Part shown: positions 27,205-35,209 of the stretch, in pieces
How the letters are laid out: the number at the start of each line of letters is the position of its first letter
How positions within the stretch are numbered: the stretch's first letter is position 1
Origin: Neobacillus bataviensis
Lineage (GTDB): Bacteria > Bacillota > Bacilli > Bacillales_B > DSM-18226
Reading direction: 5' to 3'
Assembly: GCF_019969725.1 (NCBI RefSeq)
Contig: NZ_JAHXYW010000003.1
Span: 434,001 to 498,000 of the forward strand
Length of the DNA: 64,000 bases
Notes under the pieces: generated by a model
What the model was told of the DNA's origin: nothing
Seen by the model: only the letters and a program-made list of their open reading frames with translations
The model's database searches: none
Translations under genes and position numbers: made by a program

Positions 27205-28800
27205 ATGAAAGTTACAGATGTTCTCGTTCAATGTTTAGAAAACGAAGATGTGGAATTTGTATTTGGAATGGTTGGCAAGGAAACAATTGATTTTGCTGAT
27301 TCGTTATCAAAATCAGAGAAAATCCAGTTTGTAAATGTCAGACACGAGCAAGGTGCAGCTTTTATGGCAGATGTTTATGGAAGGTTGTCTAAAAAAGTGG
27401 GTGTTTGTTTCGCGACGCTCGGGCCAGGTGCAACCAATTTAATAACCGGTATTGCCAGCGCCCACCTCGATCATTCTTCTGTTGTCACATTACTCGGCCA
27501 AGCAGGTGTCGAAAGGCAACATAAAGAATCCCATCAATATATTGATTTAGTGAAGTTACTAGAACCTGTGACAAAAATGAGCACCCAAATTTTGGAGTCC
27601 CAATCCGTTCCCGCAATTATTCGAAAAGCTTTTCATACGGCAAAAATGGAAAAACCAGGCCCTGCAGCTATCGTAATGCCCGAAAATTTTTCAACTCAAA
27701 TGATTGCAAACAAACCACTGCCAGTCACTGAGTTACCAGAGAGTGTTCCCCCTTCAGAAGCAATAAAGGCATCTATTCATTTAATTAAGAACCATATCAA
27801 ACCATTTTTGATTATTGGAAATGGAGTAATTAGGCAAAATGCTGTCCCTGAGCTGCAGACCTTAATTGAAACCCTTCAAGCACCTGTAACGAACAGCTTT
27901 ATGTCAAAAGGCATTTTACCAAAAAACCATCCTTTAAATTATTATACTTTTGGCTTTAATGAGAACGATGAAGTTTTAACTGGGCTAGAAGAAGCAGATT
28001 TACTGATTGTGATAGGCTTTGACTTTGTAGAACAATTGCCAAAGGATTGGAATAAACAAAAACGCCCTATTTTACATATAGATACGTTGCCTGCTGAAAT
28101 AAATGAATTTTATCCTGTAAAAGCTGAACTCATTGGTAATTTGAAAAAGACACTTCAACTCCTTAATCAAACGGAAATCCCTGCAAAACCTTGGGAACCA
28201 TCTGGGAATCTCCAGAAAAAAATAAAAGAAGCCTATCAAATTACCCAAATGCCAAACAACCCAAACGCCCTGCCTTTTACAATTGAAAATGTACTCCAGA
28301 GTATTGAAAATATTTCTTCTGAAGATACGATTTTGATTTCTGATGTCGGAGCCCATAAGGTGTCCATTGCTCGAACCTATCAGCCTAAAAAGCCGAACCG
28401 ATTAATCATTTCTAACGGGCTGGCGTCTATGGGAATCGCTATTCCTGGTTCCATTGGAGCTAAACTAGCTTGTCCGAAAGATCCTGTCATTGCCATAACC
28501 GGCGATGGCGGCGCCCTTATGAATTTTGCTGAGATCGAGACGGCTAAACGTCTTGGACTTTCATTTATCATCATTGTATTAAATGATTGGATGTTAAAGC
28601 TTGAGGTCCAACAAATGAACAAAAAGTTTGGAACAAGTTATGGCGTAACGTTTCAAAACCCAGATTTTGTTCAATTAGCTGCGAGTTTTGGCATCCAGGG
28701 TTTTAGAACAGATAACCTTGTTGAATTTGAACATATTCTCAAAGAGAATCTCGATTCTCCCAAAGGCATTATCATAATTGATGCAACGCTTCAAAATTAA
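27205..28800 (+). CDS. Thiamine-diphosphate enzyme, acetolactate-synthase-like
   Basis: The 531-residue protein has the three domains of the acetohydroxyacid synthase group: the Pyr domain with the catalytic glutamate in NVRHEQGAAFMADVYGR, a central domain (about 190-330), and the PP domain with the ThDP motif GDGGALMNFAEIETAKRLGL ending in LND. It is shorter than biosynthetic AHAS (about 570) and has no small subunit gene beside it, so it may be a catabolic synthase or an oxalyl-CoA-decarboxylase or benzaldehyde-lyase-like relative. The ATG follows TTAGGAGGAAGCA, a very strong site. Confidence 0.82.
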   Translation: MKVTDVLVQCLENEDVEFVFGMVGKETIDFADSLSKSEKIQFVNVRHEQGAAFMADVYGRLSKKVGVCFATLGPGATNLITGIASAHLDHSSVVTLLGQAGVERQHKESHQYIDLVKLLEPVTKMSTQILESQSVPAIIRKAFHTAKMEKPGPAAIVMPENFSTQMIANKPLPVTELPESVPPSEAIKASIHLIKNHIKPFLIIGNGVIRQNAVPELQTLIETLQAPVTNSFMSKGILPKNHPLNYYTFGFNENDEVLTGLEEADLLIVIGFDFVEQLPKDWNKQKRPILHIDTLPAEINEFYPVKAELIGNLKKTLQLLNQTEIPAKPWEPSGNLQKKIKEAYQITQMPNNPNALPFTIENVLQSIENISSEDTILISDVGAHKVSIARTYQPKKPNRLIISNGLASMGIAIPGSIGAKLACPKDPVIAITGDGGALMNFAEIETAKRLGLSFIIIVLNDWMLKLEVQQMNKKFGTSYGVTFQNPDFVQLAASFGIQGFRTDNLVEFEHILKENLDSPKGIIIIDATLQN

Positions 28801-28828
28801 CACTTGCTCCGGAATTAACCTTGGAAAT

Positions 28829-29392
28829 TTACGAGGTAATCATTCTTTTTAATCTTTTAAAAATGAATAGTCCAAGGTTAACCCATATCCAATTATAAAT
28901 AAATGCAAACAAAAAAATGAGAACAGTGGTAACAGTTGAGAAGGAATCAGAGGAGACTGGACCAAGTACAGGAAAATGGAAAACATACAGGAGGCTCAAA
29001 ATTCCAAGGGTCAACAGAATTGCTCCTGTTAAAACAATGTTCACTCTCTTTTTAAAAAAGAAAAAACCTACACCGATTCCAAGTCCAAGGAGGCCTGTAG
29101 TAAACGGAAATACGATGAGTTCGCTGGGCTGAAGAATCAGCAGCAATAAATTTGTCAGGACATAAGACGCGATTCCGAGCGGAAGCGAAAGCAAGGAACA
29201 AAAGAGGACTGGGGCTGTGGCAAACGGACTAATAAAATACCCTACTCCTGGCAATAAACCGCCTGCCGCTTGGAAAATAGCCGCTATACTTGCAAAAAGA
29301 GCACCAATAATGAGCTGTTTTGTTTTGGACTGATTGTTGAACTCTAATTGAGTAGATTTGACCTCATTAGATATCGATTTCCAAAAATCCAT
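28829..29392 (-). CDS. Integral membrane protein, possible ECF S-component-like fold
   Basis: The 187-residue protein has five or six membrane helices after a soluble N-terminus of about 25 residues. The first helices (LIIGALFASIAAIFQAAGG and GYFISPFATAPVLFCSLLSLP) resemble the A-x3-A packed helix 1 and the proline-rich second segment of energy-coupling-factor substrate-binding subunits. No binding-motif residues can be identified, and no ecfAAT genes are nearby. The ATG at 29392 follows AGGTGGAACCG; a GTG at 29401 lies inside that site. Confidence 0.55.
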   Translation of the reverse strand: MDFWKSISNEVKSTQLEFNNQSKTKQLIIGALFASIAAIFQAAGGLLPGVGYFISPFATAPVLFCSLLSLPLGIASYVLTNLLLLILQPSELIVFPFTTGLLGLGIGVGFFFFKKRVNIVLTGAILLTLGILSLLYVFHFPVLGPVSSDSFSTVTTVLIFLFAFIYNWIWVNLGLFIFKRLKRMITS

Positions 29393-29527
29393 CGGTTCCA
29401 CCTCGTTCTTTTGGAAGTACTTTACAATATATTATTCTATTACTCAATATTTACGGTATAAACGATTCTTTTTTGCATTTCCATTTTATGACCGAATTAT
29501 GTTTTTTATTTAGGTTAAATTATATAC

Positions 29528-29546
29528 GAGCAATTTTAAATTGCTC
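29528..29546 (+). promoter_or_regulatory. Perfect hairpin ahead of the SASP ribosome binding site
   Basis: GAGCAATTT (29528-29536) and AAATTGCTC (29538-29546) are exact reverse complements separated by one base, about 12 bases before GGGAGTGA. It would be a 5' leader stem in the spore protein mRNA; it lacks a T-tract on either strand. A stabilising role is a guess. Confidence 0.4.
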
Positions 29547-29573
29547 AAAAAAATTCGTCGGGAGTGATGTATC

Positions 29574-29768
29574 ATGGCTAGAAACAAACTATTGGTTCCT
29601 GGTGCAGATAATGTTCTGGATCAAATGAAAGAAGAAATCGCCAACGAGTTTGGAGTGCAGCTTGGTGCTGATACGACCGCACGAGCAAACGGTTCAGTCG
29701 GCGGCGAAATGACCAAACGTCTCGTTGCTTATGCTGAACAATCATTGCGAAATCAACAGAATTTTTAA
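29574..29768 (+). CDS. Alpha/beta-type small acid-soluble spore protein
   Basis: The 64-residue protein ([17 protein letters not shown]) has the SASP landmarks: the GPR cleavage region EIANEFGV, then [22 protein letters not shown], which forms the DNA-binding helices, and a C-terminal hydrophobic/Gln-Asn tail. These proteins coat spore DNA, force it toward A-form and protect it from UV and heat; GPR degrades them at germination. Expression should be forespore-specific under SigG, but I could not identify a convincing SigG promoter. A strong terminator follows. Confidence 0.95.
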   Translation: MARNKLLVPGADNVLDQMKEEIANEFGVQLGADTTARANGSVGGEMTKRLVAYAEQSLRNQQNF

Positions 29769-29786
29769 CCTGTGATTTCAAAATTA

Positions 29787-29813
29787 GGGTGCCCAAATCG
29801 GGCACCCTTTTTC
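29787..29813 (+). terminator. Strong intrinsic terminator of the SASP gene
   Basis: GGGTGCCC (29787-29794) pairs with GGGCACCC (29800-29807) around AAATC, followed by a T-run. Confidence 0.92.
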
Positions 29814-29894
29814 TATGACTCCAAATTTTTTCTATACAACCATAAGCGTGATAAGTTTTAATAAAAGAAAAGATATATATAAAAGGAGTAATAC

Positions 29895-30731
29895 ATGAGA
29901 AGAAAGACTGCAATCGTTACAGGGTCCTCTAGCGGCTTTGGTTTATTATGTGCAATTGAACTTGCACTTGAGGGATTTTCGGTACTTGCAACTATGAGAG
30001 ATGTCAAAAAAGCAAAACCATTGTTAGACTTGGCAAAAGATAAGAATGTATCAGAATACATTAATATTGAACCACTAGACGTTACTTCATCCGTGTCAAT
30101 TAACCAGTTTAAGACCCTGCTATCAAGCTATCCTTCAGTAGATGTTCTAGTAAACAATGCGGGGTTCGCACTTGGAGGCTTTAGCGAAGAGCTATCGATT
30201 GAAGAATATCGACAGCAATTTGAAACCAACTTTTTCGGTGTCATTGCGGTGACTAATGCAGTGCTTCCATTTATGCGAGCAAAAAGGGCAGGTAGAATTA
30301 TCAATATGAGCAGTATTAGCGGCCGAATGGGATTTCCGGGACTGTCCGCTTATTCAGGCTCCAAGCACGCACTTGAAGGATATAGTGAAAGCTTAAGGCT
30401 TGAGCTGAAACCATTTGGTATCGATGTCTCCTTAATCGAGCCCGGTTCATATCAAACGAATATTTGGTCTAGCGTTGATCTGATGGAAATCAAGGCGGAT
30501 TCCCCGTACTTTTCCTATATGAAGAGTCTTCTAAATGAAATTGAAAGCGGCAAAACATCTCATGGAAATCCATTAGAAGTTGCGAGACTAGCTGCCCAAA
30601 TTGCGTCACAGCCAAAATCGCCTAAGCTCCGATATCCAATCGGGAAAGAAGTTAAGAAAAATCTTTTTCTAAAAAATATCCTAGGGTGGGAACTTATTGA
30701 AGCGGCCATTTTAAAAACACTAAAACAATAA
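29895..30731 (+). CDS. Short-chain dehydrogenase/reductase
   Basis: The 278-residue classical SDR shows the cofactor motif TGSSSGFG at residues about 9-16, NNAG, the catalytic serine in NMSSISGRMG, and the YxxxK pair in AYSGSKHALEG. An arginine after the first beta strand (ATMRD) favours NADP(H). The substrate is unknown. It starts with ATG after AAAAGGAG and ends in a terminator at 30737-30755. Confidence 0.9.
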   Translation: MRRKTAIVTGSSSGFGLLCAIELALEGFSVLATMRDVKKAKPLLDLAKDKNVSEYINIEPLDVTSSVSINQFKTLLSSYPSVDVLVNNAGFALGGFSEELSIEEYRQQFETNFFGVIAVTNAVLPFMRAKRAGRIINMSSISGRMGFPGLSAYSGSKHALEGYSESLRLELKPFGIDVSLIEPGSYQTNIWSSVDLMEIKADSPYFSYMKSLLNEIESGKTSHGNPLEVARLAAQIASQPKSPKLRYPIGKEVKKNLFLKNILGWELIEAAILKTLKQ

Positions 30732-30736
30732 TATTT

Positions 30737-30755
30737 CCCCCTGTTAACCAGGGGG
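30737..30755. terminator. GC-rich hairpin between convergent SDR and MocR genes
   Basis: CCCCCTG (30737-30743) pairs with CAGGGGG (30749-30755) around TTAAC; T-rich DNA follows on both sides. Confidence 0.75.
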
Positions 30756-30764
30756 CTTTGTCTG

Positions 30765-32168
30765 TCAAAGCTTCCACGCATTTTTTAACAACCGAATCCC
30801 TTTATCAATCTCATACTCTGATAAACCACCAAAACCCAAAATAACTTGGGACCCATCGACTGAACTTAACTCATAGTCATATGTCGACAAAGGGTATACT
30901 TTTACTCCTAGATTCATAGCCGAAGAAATTAACTCTTTTTCAAGCATATTATTTTTCACATCCAAAACAATATGAAGTCCGGCATTTTCCCCAATTATTT
31001 GAGCCTTCTCCCCTAAATGTTTTTTTATAGCTGCCATTAATGCAGCCTGTTTATTTCGGTATAGCGTTCTCATTTTGTTTAAATGCCTCTGCCAATGTCC
31101 ATCCTTCATAAAATGATAAAGGGTATTTTGATGAAGCCGCGAGACTGTCTGCTTATAAATGGTAAAGCGCTCTTCATATTTCGAAAGAAGGGCCGCTGGC
31201 AAAACCATATAGCTTATTCGAATGGATGGAATCAAGGACTTTGAAAATGTACCTAAATAAACGACTCTTCCATTTGGATCCAACCCCTGCAACGAGGGGA
31301 TTGGCTTGCCTTTATACCGATATTCACCGTCATAATCATCTTCAATAATATAACCGCACTGCTCTTCTACCCATTTTAACAATTCTATTCTCCGCTTTAT
31401 CGGCATGACCATTCCAAATGGGAATTGATGTGATGGTGTCACATAGGCTATAGTGGCACTACTTTCTTTTAATTCTTTAAGATTGATCCCACTTTCATCT
31501 AGCGAAATGGGAAGCGTACTGACGCCTAAATCCTGTAAGACCACTCTTGTTCGATGGAAACCAGGATTCTCGAGTGCACAGGTGTTTTCTCGCCCAATTA
31601 ACAAACATAATAACCCCATGAGAACCTGTGTACCTGCACCAATAATAATTTGATCAGGTGAGCACCTAACACCCCTCGATGCAAAAAGTTGTATGGCAAT
31701 TTGTTCCCGTAAAAGCCTTTCCCCTTTAGGATCGCCGTTATTAAATATCTCTTTTTGATCGTCATACAAAGCTTGCATCGTTAATTTTCGCCAGATAGAA
31801 AATGGAAAATGAACTAAATCGACCCTGCCCGAATTGAAATCAATCTTAACATTCGTCTCTGAGGGCTCCTTTTTCACTTCTAAGTGAGTTGGATATTTTT
31901 GAATAGAAAAAATGTTTTCATCAAATGGTGCTACAAATATCCCTTTCCGTGGTTTACTTTCCACAAACCCTTCCGCACATAACTGATCGTAGGCAGCTTG
32001 AATAGTATTTAGACTTAACCCCAGGTAATGGGATAAATTTCGTTTTGACGGCAATTTGGCCGTCGGTTTGATTCTACCTGATAAAATTTCCTGTTTCACA
32101 TAATTAGATAATTGCAGGTATAACGGTTTATCGCTTTTATAATCTAAAACAGGTGTTAGTTCAAGCAA
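30765..32168 (-). CDS. MocR/PdxR-type regulator (GntR helix-turn-helix fused to aminotransferase)
   Basis: The 467-residue protein has a GntR-type winged helix at residues 10-80 (KPLYLQLSNYVKQEIL then KLPSKRNLSHYLGLSLNT) followed by a full fold type I aminotransferase domain. The PLP lysine is in YLGTFSKSLIPSIRISY, and EDDYDGEYRYKG carries the cofactor aspartate. MocR proteins use the PLP domain as a sensor for PLP or amino acids; PdxR, GabR and EnuR are examples. The neighbours do not reveal which regulon. It is monocistronic and convergent with the SDR gene. Confidence 0.88.
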   Translation of the reverse strand: MLELTPVLDYKSDKPLYLQLSNYVKQEILSGRIKPTAKLPSKRNLSHYLGLSLNTIQAAYDQLCAEGFVESKPRKGIFVAPFDENIFSIQKYPTHLEVKKEPSETNVKIDFNSGRVDLVHFPFSIWRKLTMQALYDDQKEIFNNGDPKGERLLREQIAIQLFASRGVRCSPDQIIIGAGTQVLMGLLCLLIGRENTCALENPGFHRTRVVLQDLGVSTLPISLDESGINLKELKESSATIAYVTPSHQFPFGMVMPIKRRIELLKWVEEQCGYIIEDDYDGEYRYKGKPIPSLQGLDPNGRVVYLGTFSKSLIPSIRISYMVLPAALLSKYEERFTIYKQTVSRLHQNTLYHFMKDGHWQRHLNKMRTLYRNKQAALMAAIKKHLGEKAQIIGENAGLHIVLDVKNNMLEKELISSAMNLGVKVYPLSTYDYELSSVDGSQVILGFGGLSEYEIDKGIRLLKNAWKL

Positions 32169-32190
32169 ATTATATCTCCTGCCTTTGAAA

Positions 32191-32245
32191 AAGGTGCCTG
32201 ACCTCCGTTGCGTTAATACATTAAAGCATTGGGGTCAGGCACCTT
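32191..32245. repeat. Long inverted repeat with GGTGCCTGACC arms, acting as terminator
   Basis: AAGGTGCCTGACC (32191-32203) pairs with GGTCAGGCACCTT (32233-32245) in 13 bp. The inner bases continue the stem imperfectly down to TTAAT/ATTAA around AC. The hairpin is followed by TTTTT on the minus strand, so it can end the FMN reductase transcript. A related core, GGTGCCTGACACC, occurs at 47775-47787, and I recall such cores as dispersed in many Bacillus genomes. Confidence 0.7.
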
Positions 32246-32250
32246 AATTT

Positions 32251-32790
32251 TTATTCTGATATAAAATCAACAAACCGGTCAGTTACATCATCGATAAATT
32301 TAAGTGTAGCTTCATCCGCTAACCTTCCAGTTGCATCATCAAATTTAGCAGAAGCTTGATTAATAAGTATTTCGTTGCCCACCGGCGGCAAAAGCTTTAC
32401 TTGCAAAGCCGTTAAGATTTGACGCAAATGAAGCTGTGCACGAAGTGTTCCCATTAAACCTGTCGCTGCACCAGCCGTCATAACAGGTTTTCCGACTAGT
32501 ACTTTATCAACACGGGATAACCAGTCAAGTGCATTTTTCAATACACCAGGAATTGACCAGTTATATTCAGGAGTAATGATGATGACTCCGTCAGCCTCTT
32601 TTACCTTTCTTTTAAAAACAGTAACTGATTCAGATGGATTCAATTCTGTATCCTGATCATAATGCGGCAGCTGGCCAATATCTAGAATTTCCAAATCAAA
32701 TTTTTGGGCATGTCTCTCTTGAATAGTGCTAGCTAGCTGCCTATTATAAGAACCTTTCCTCAAACTACCTACAATCGCTACAATTTTCAT
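32251..32790 (-). CDS. NADPH-dependent FMN reductase / azoreductase-type flavoprotein
   Basis: From the ATG at 32790 the protein is 179 residues and begins MKIVAIVGSLRKGSYNRQLA, the FMN-phosphate loop of the flavodoxin-like reductases. The second FMN loop is in IITPEYNWSIPGVLKNALDWLSR, highly typical of the SsuE/YhdA/YieF (ChrR-like) family. These reduce free flavin, quinones, azo compounds or chromate with NADPH. The GTG at 32802 is crowded against the upstream AAAAAGG. It is monocistronic. Confidence 0.88.
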   Translation of the reverse strand: MKIVAIVGSLRKGSYNRQLASTIQERHAQKFDLEILDIGQLPHYDQDTELNPSESVTVFKRKVKEADGVIIITPEYNWSIPGVLKNALDWLSRVDKVLVGKPVMTAGAATGLMGTLRAQLHLRQILTALQVKLLPPVGNEILINQASAKFDDATGRLADEATLKFIDDVTDRFVDFISE

Positions 32791-32889
32791 TTGCCTGTAC
32801 ACACCTTTTTGTTATGTAATAATAATGATTATAGGGATAATATTTAGAAAGTTCAAAAAAACTGCCTCAAAGTGTTTTGGATTAGAATT

Positions 32890-33063
32890 TTACTCGGTAA
32901 ACAGAATTTTGATTTCATTTTCGGCCTCGACCAACCTGCCAAATCGATATCCCTCAATTAATACTTTTCGTTCATGATCACTTAACTGACGCCCCCATTT
33001 GGATTCTAAATAGAAAATGACCTCGTTATAAGAAATGTCCGAATAATTAAAAGGTTCGTTCAT
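32890..33063 (-). CDS. Small hypothetical protein, 57 residues
   Basis: The ATG at 33063 follows AAGGAGGGAGATGATAAC, a near-ideal ribosome binding site. The product begins MNEPFNYSDISYNEV and continues ESKWGRQLSDHERKVLIEGYRFG. It is a helical, charged, soluble protein; the pattern WGRQLSDHERKVLIEGY looks like a helix-turn-helix-sized bundle. No family name is known to me. A strong bidirectional terminator lies upstream at 33137-33173. Confidence 0.68.
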   Translation of the reverse strand: MNEPFNYSDISYNEVIFYLESKWGRQLSDHERKVLIEGYRFGRLVEAENEIKILFTE

Positions 33064-33136
33064 GTTATCATCTCCCTCCTTTTCCTAATTACAGTCTTAA
33101 CAGATTTAGTTTTTTTATTTTTTCTATAAGAAAAAA

Positions 33137-33179
33137 GTGCGAAGGACAACGCTATTTCCGTTGTTCTTCGCACTTTTTT
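33137..33179. terminator. Strong bidirectional terminator
   Basis: GTGCGAAGGACAACG (33137-33151) pairs with CGTTGTTCTTCGCAC (33159-33173), 15 bp with one wobble, flanked by AAAAAA and TTTTTT. It ends the 33183-34038 operon. Confidence 0.9.
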
Positions 33180-33182
33180 AAA

Positions 33183-33668
33183 TTACTTAAAAATAGTTCC
33201 GACAATTTGGTCGTAAGTCATATTACTATCTACCACAAATGTACCAGGACGCAATTTGTTCATTAGCCCTCTTTTCTCAATATCTTTGGAGAAGTTGAAG
33301 GCATTTGGGACCAATCCTGCTTTAACTAGCATATTGCCGACGTCTATGCTGGTCATACCTTCTGATACATTCACTATTAATTTCGTGACTGCTTTAGTCG
33401 ACTTGGCGTCTTCAGCAGGAGTTTGTTTTTGTGTTGCTGTCTTTGCATCTTTCACGCTCTTGTCATATTCAGCTTTCGTTTGAATAACATAGCCGGCGGC
33501 TGCCAGCTTTTCTTTCATTTCTTTTTCAGATAAAGTGTGGATTTGGATTTCAGCTGGTTTGGCAGATGCTTTCGCGACTTTACTGTTATCAGTAAAGTAA
33601 ACAGTACCACATATAGCTGTCGTAATAAGAATTCCGGCTGCAAAGCTGCTTAATAAGTTAATTCTCAT
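33183..33668 (-). CDS. Membrane-anchored protein with MltG/YceG-like N-terminal domain
   Basis: The 161-residue protein from the ATG at 33668 starts with a membrane anchor (LLSSFAAGILITTAICGTVYF), then an Ala/Lys/Thr-rich linker, then a compact C-terminal domain (residues about 95-161: LIVNVSEGMTSIDVGNMLVKAGLV, LRPGTFVVDSNMTYDQIVGTIF). That domain matches the LysM-like module that precedes the catalytic region of the endolytic transglycosylase MltG, but the catalytic domain is absent. Its start overlaps the end of the preceding gene by 11 bases, so translation is coupled. Confidence 0.7.
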   Translation of the reverse strand: MRINLLSSFAAGILITTAICGTVYFTDNSKVAKASAKPAEIQIHTLSEKEMKEKLAAAGYVIQTKAEYDKSVKDAKTATQKQTPAEDAKSTKAVTKLIVNVSEGMTSIDVGNMLVKAGLVPNAFNFSKDIEKRGLMNKLRPGTFVVDSNMTYDQIVGTIFK

Positions 33669-34038
33669 TGGCAACTTTTCTCCCTTCATCCTTTAATCCC
33701 TGATAAGGGGCAACGATCTTTTCGATGTCACTGACGGACACTTGTTTCATTTCTGCAATGCTTTCCAATGAATAATTGCGACTAAATAAATCCAGTACTT
33801 CACGCTTAAGAACTATTTCCTCAGAAGTGAGTTGAACCCCTGCTTCTTTCATCAAGACTACATTGTCAAGCTCAAGATTGCGTATGGACTCCTGTAAAGA
33901 ATTAATTTCTTTCATCGTAGATATATGAATCAAATCAATTTGATTATGTTCTACCTTTGCAGCACGTGTAGATTTTAAAATAGAAAAGATTAATAAGAAT
34001 GCGGATATCACAAACAATCCGGCTAAAGTCCATTCCAT
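33658..34038 (-). CDS. Membrane-anchored coiled-coil protein, SwrB/DUF6115-like layout
   Basis: The 126-residue protein has one N-terminal membrane helix (WTLAGLFVISAFLLIFSIL), a coiled-coil segment (residues about 30-65, IDLIHISTMKEINSLQESI and onward), and a C-terminal helix-turn-helix-like region (NYSLESIAEMKQVSVSDIEKIVAPY). This layout resembles SwrB/YlxL of Bacillus, but the similarity is by architecture. It overlaps the MltG-like gene downstream and the pair probably works at the cell envelope. Confidence 0.65.
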   Translation of the reverse strand: MEWTLAGLFVISAFLLIFSILKSTRAAKVEHNQIDLIHISTMKEINSLQESIRNLELDNVVLMKEAGVQLTSEEIVLKREVLDLFSRNYSLESIAEMKQVSVSDIEKIVAPYQGLKDEGRKVANEN

Positions 34039-34162
34039 TTAAATATTCCTCCTTGTAGTAATAACAAGTTTTTATTATACAGCCAAAATATTAATTTATT
34101 GTTACAAAACGCAAAAATGCGTAAAAAGTCGGAGGAAATTGGCAAATTGAGGGGAAATAGAA

Positions 34163-34187
34163 AAAAGTGGGGATTGCCCCCACTTTT
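34163..34187. terminator. Bidirectional terminator downstream of the aldo-keto reductase gene
   Basis: AAAAGTGGGG (34163-34172) pairs with CCCCACTTTT (34178-34187); A- and T-runs lie on both flanks. Confidence 0.85.
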
Positions 34188-34205
34188 GAAATAGATATTT
34201 AATTA

Positions 34206-35138
34206 TTAGGAAAAAATCCGATCAATAGCTTGAATTTCTTGAGCAGTCAGCTGAACTTCTAAGGTTTTTAGATTATGAAGCACTTGTTCTGCCCGCTTGG
34301 CACCTGGAATTATGACATCAATGGCTTCCCTGGTTAAATACCAAGCTAGGATGACATGAGATACTTCCACACCTTTTGCCAAAGCAATTTGACGAACCTG
34401 CTCTATTTTTCCCAGATTCTGTTGATACCTTTCACCCTGGAAATTCGGTCTCTTTTGATTCTTTTCACTTATTTCGGTTGTTTTGTCATATTTACCGGTC
34501 AATAATCCCGAAGCTAGCGGGTAGAACGGAACAAAGGAAATCTGGTGCTCTATCATGTAAGGAAATAAAGCTTCCTCTGCCTGGCGGCTCAAGAGGTTAT
34601 ACTCCCCTTGAAATACATCAACATAGCCATCTTTATTAGCTTCTTTTAACTGTTCCATCGAAAAATTCGATACACCAATCGCTCGGATTTTTCCTTCATC
34701 CTTCAATTGCTTCAATGCCCCGACCGCTTCATCCTTCGGCGTATCATTATCAGGAAAATGAATATAAAATAAATCGATGTAATCCGTCTGCAGGAGTTTT
34801 AAACTGTCTTCGACGGATTGCCTTAAAAAGGCAGGTGAGTTGTCCAGCACAATATCTTTCCCGACAAATTTATGAGCGGCTTTGGAGGCGATGACAATAT
34901 CTGAACGATTTCCCCTTTCTTTTACCACTTCACCAATAATTTCTTCAGAGCGGCCGATACCATAGATGAATGCTGTATCTAAGAAGTTAATTCCATATGC
35001 TAGACCTGCACGGACTAAATCTCTGCCAGCTTCCTCATCGAGGTTTGGAAATAAGTTATGTCCTCCTACAGCATTGGTTCCGAGTCCAATAGGATTAACA
35101 TATAAATCTGTCTTACCGATCCGGGTTTGCTTCGCCAT
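34206..35138 (-). CDS. Aldo/keto reductase (IolS/YccK-like, AKR11 type)
   Basis: The 310-residue TIM-barrel protein has the catalytic tetrad Asp and Tyr in [11 protein letters not shown], Lys in IASKAAH and His in FYIHFP. The NADPH-binding segment is [10 protein letters not shown] near residue 280, and [11 protein letters not shown] is also standard. It resembles Bacillus IolS/YccK strongly by memory ([20 protein letters not shown]). No inositol genes are adjacent, so the physiological substrate is unknown. The ATG follows AAGGAG. Confidence 0.9.
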   Translation of the reverse strand: MAKQTRIGKTDLYVNPIGLGTNAVGGHNLFPNLDEEAGRDLVRAGLAYGINFLDTAFIYGIGRSEEIIGEVVKERGNRSDIVIASKAAHKFVGKDIVLDNSPAFLRQSVEDSLKLLQTDYIDLFYIHFPDNDTPKDEAVGALKQLKDEGKIRAIGVSNFSMEQLKEANKDGYVDVFQGEYNLLSRQAEEALFPYMIEHQISFVPFYPLASGLLTGKYDKTTEISEKNQKRPNFQGERYQQNLGKIEQVRQIALAKGVEVSHVILAWYLTREAIDVIIPGAKRAEQVLHNLKTLEVQLTAQEIQAIDRIFS

Positions 35139-35209
35139 TTACTAATCATCTCCTTTTGCCTTCATAATAACAAACAGAAACAAAGAAAATAAATGATTTA
35201 GCTTTGCCT

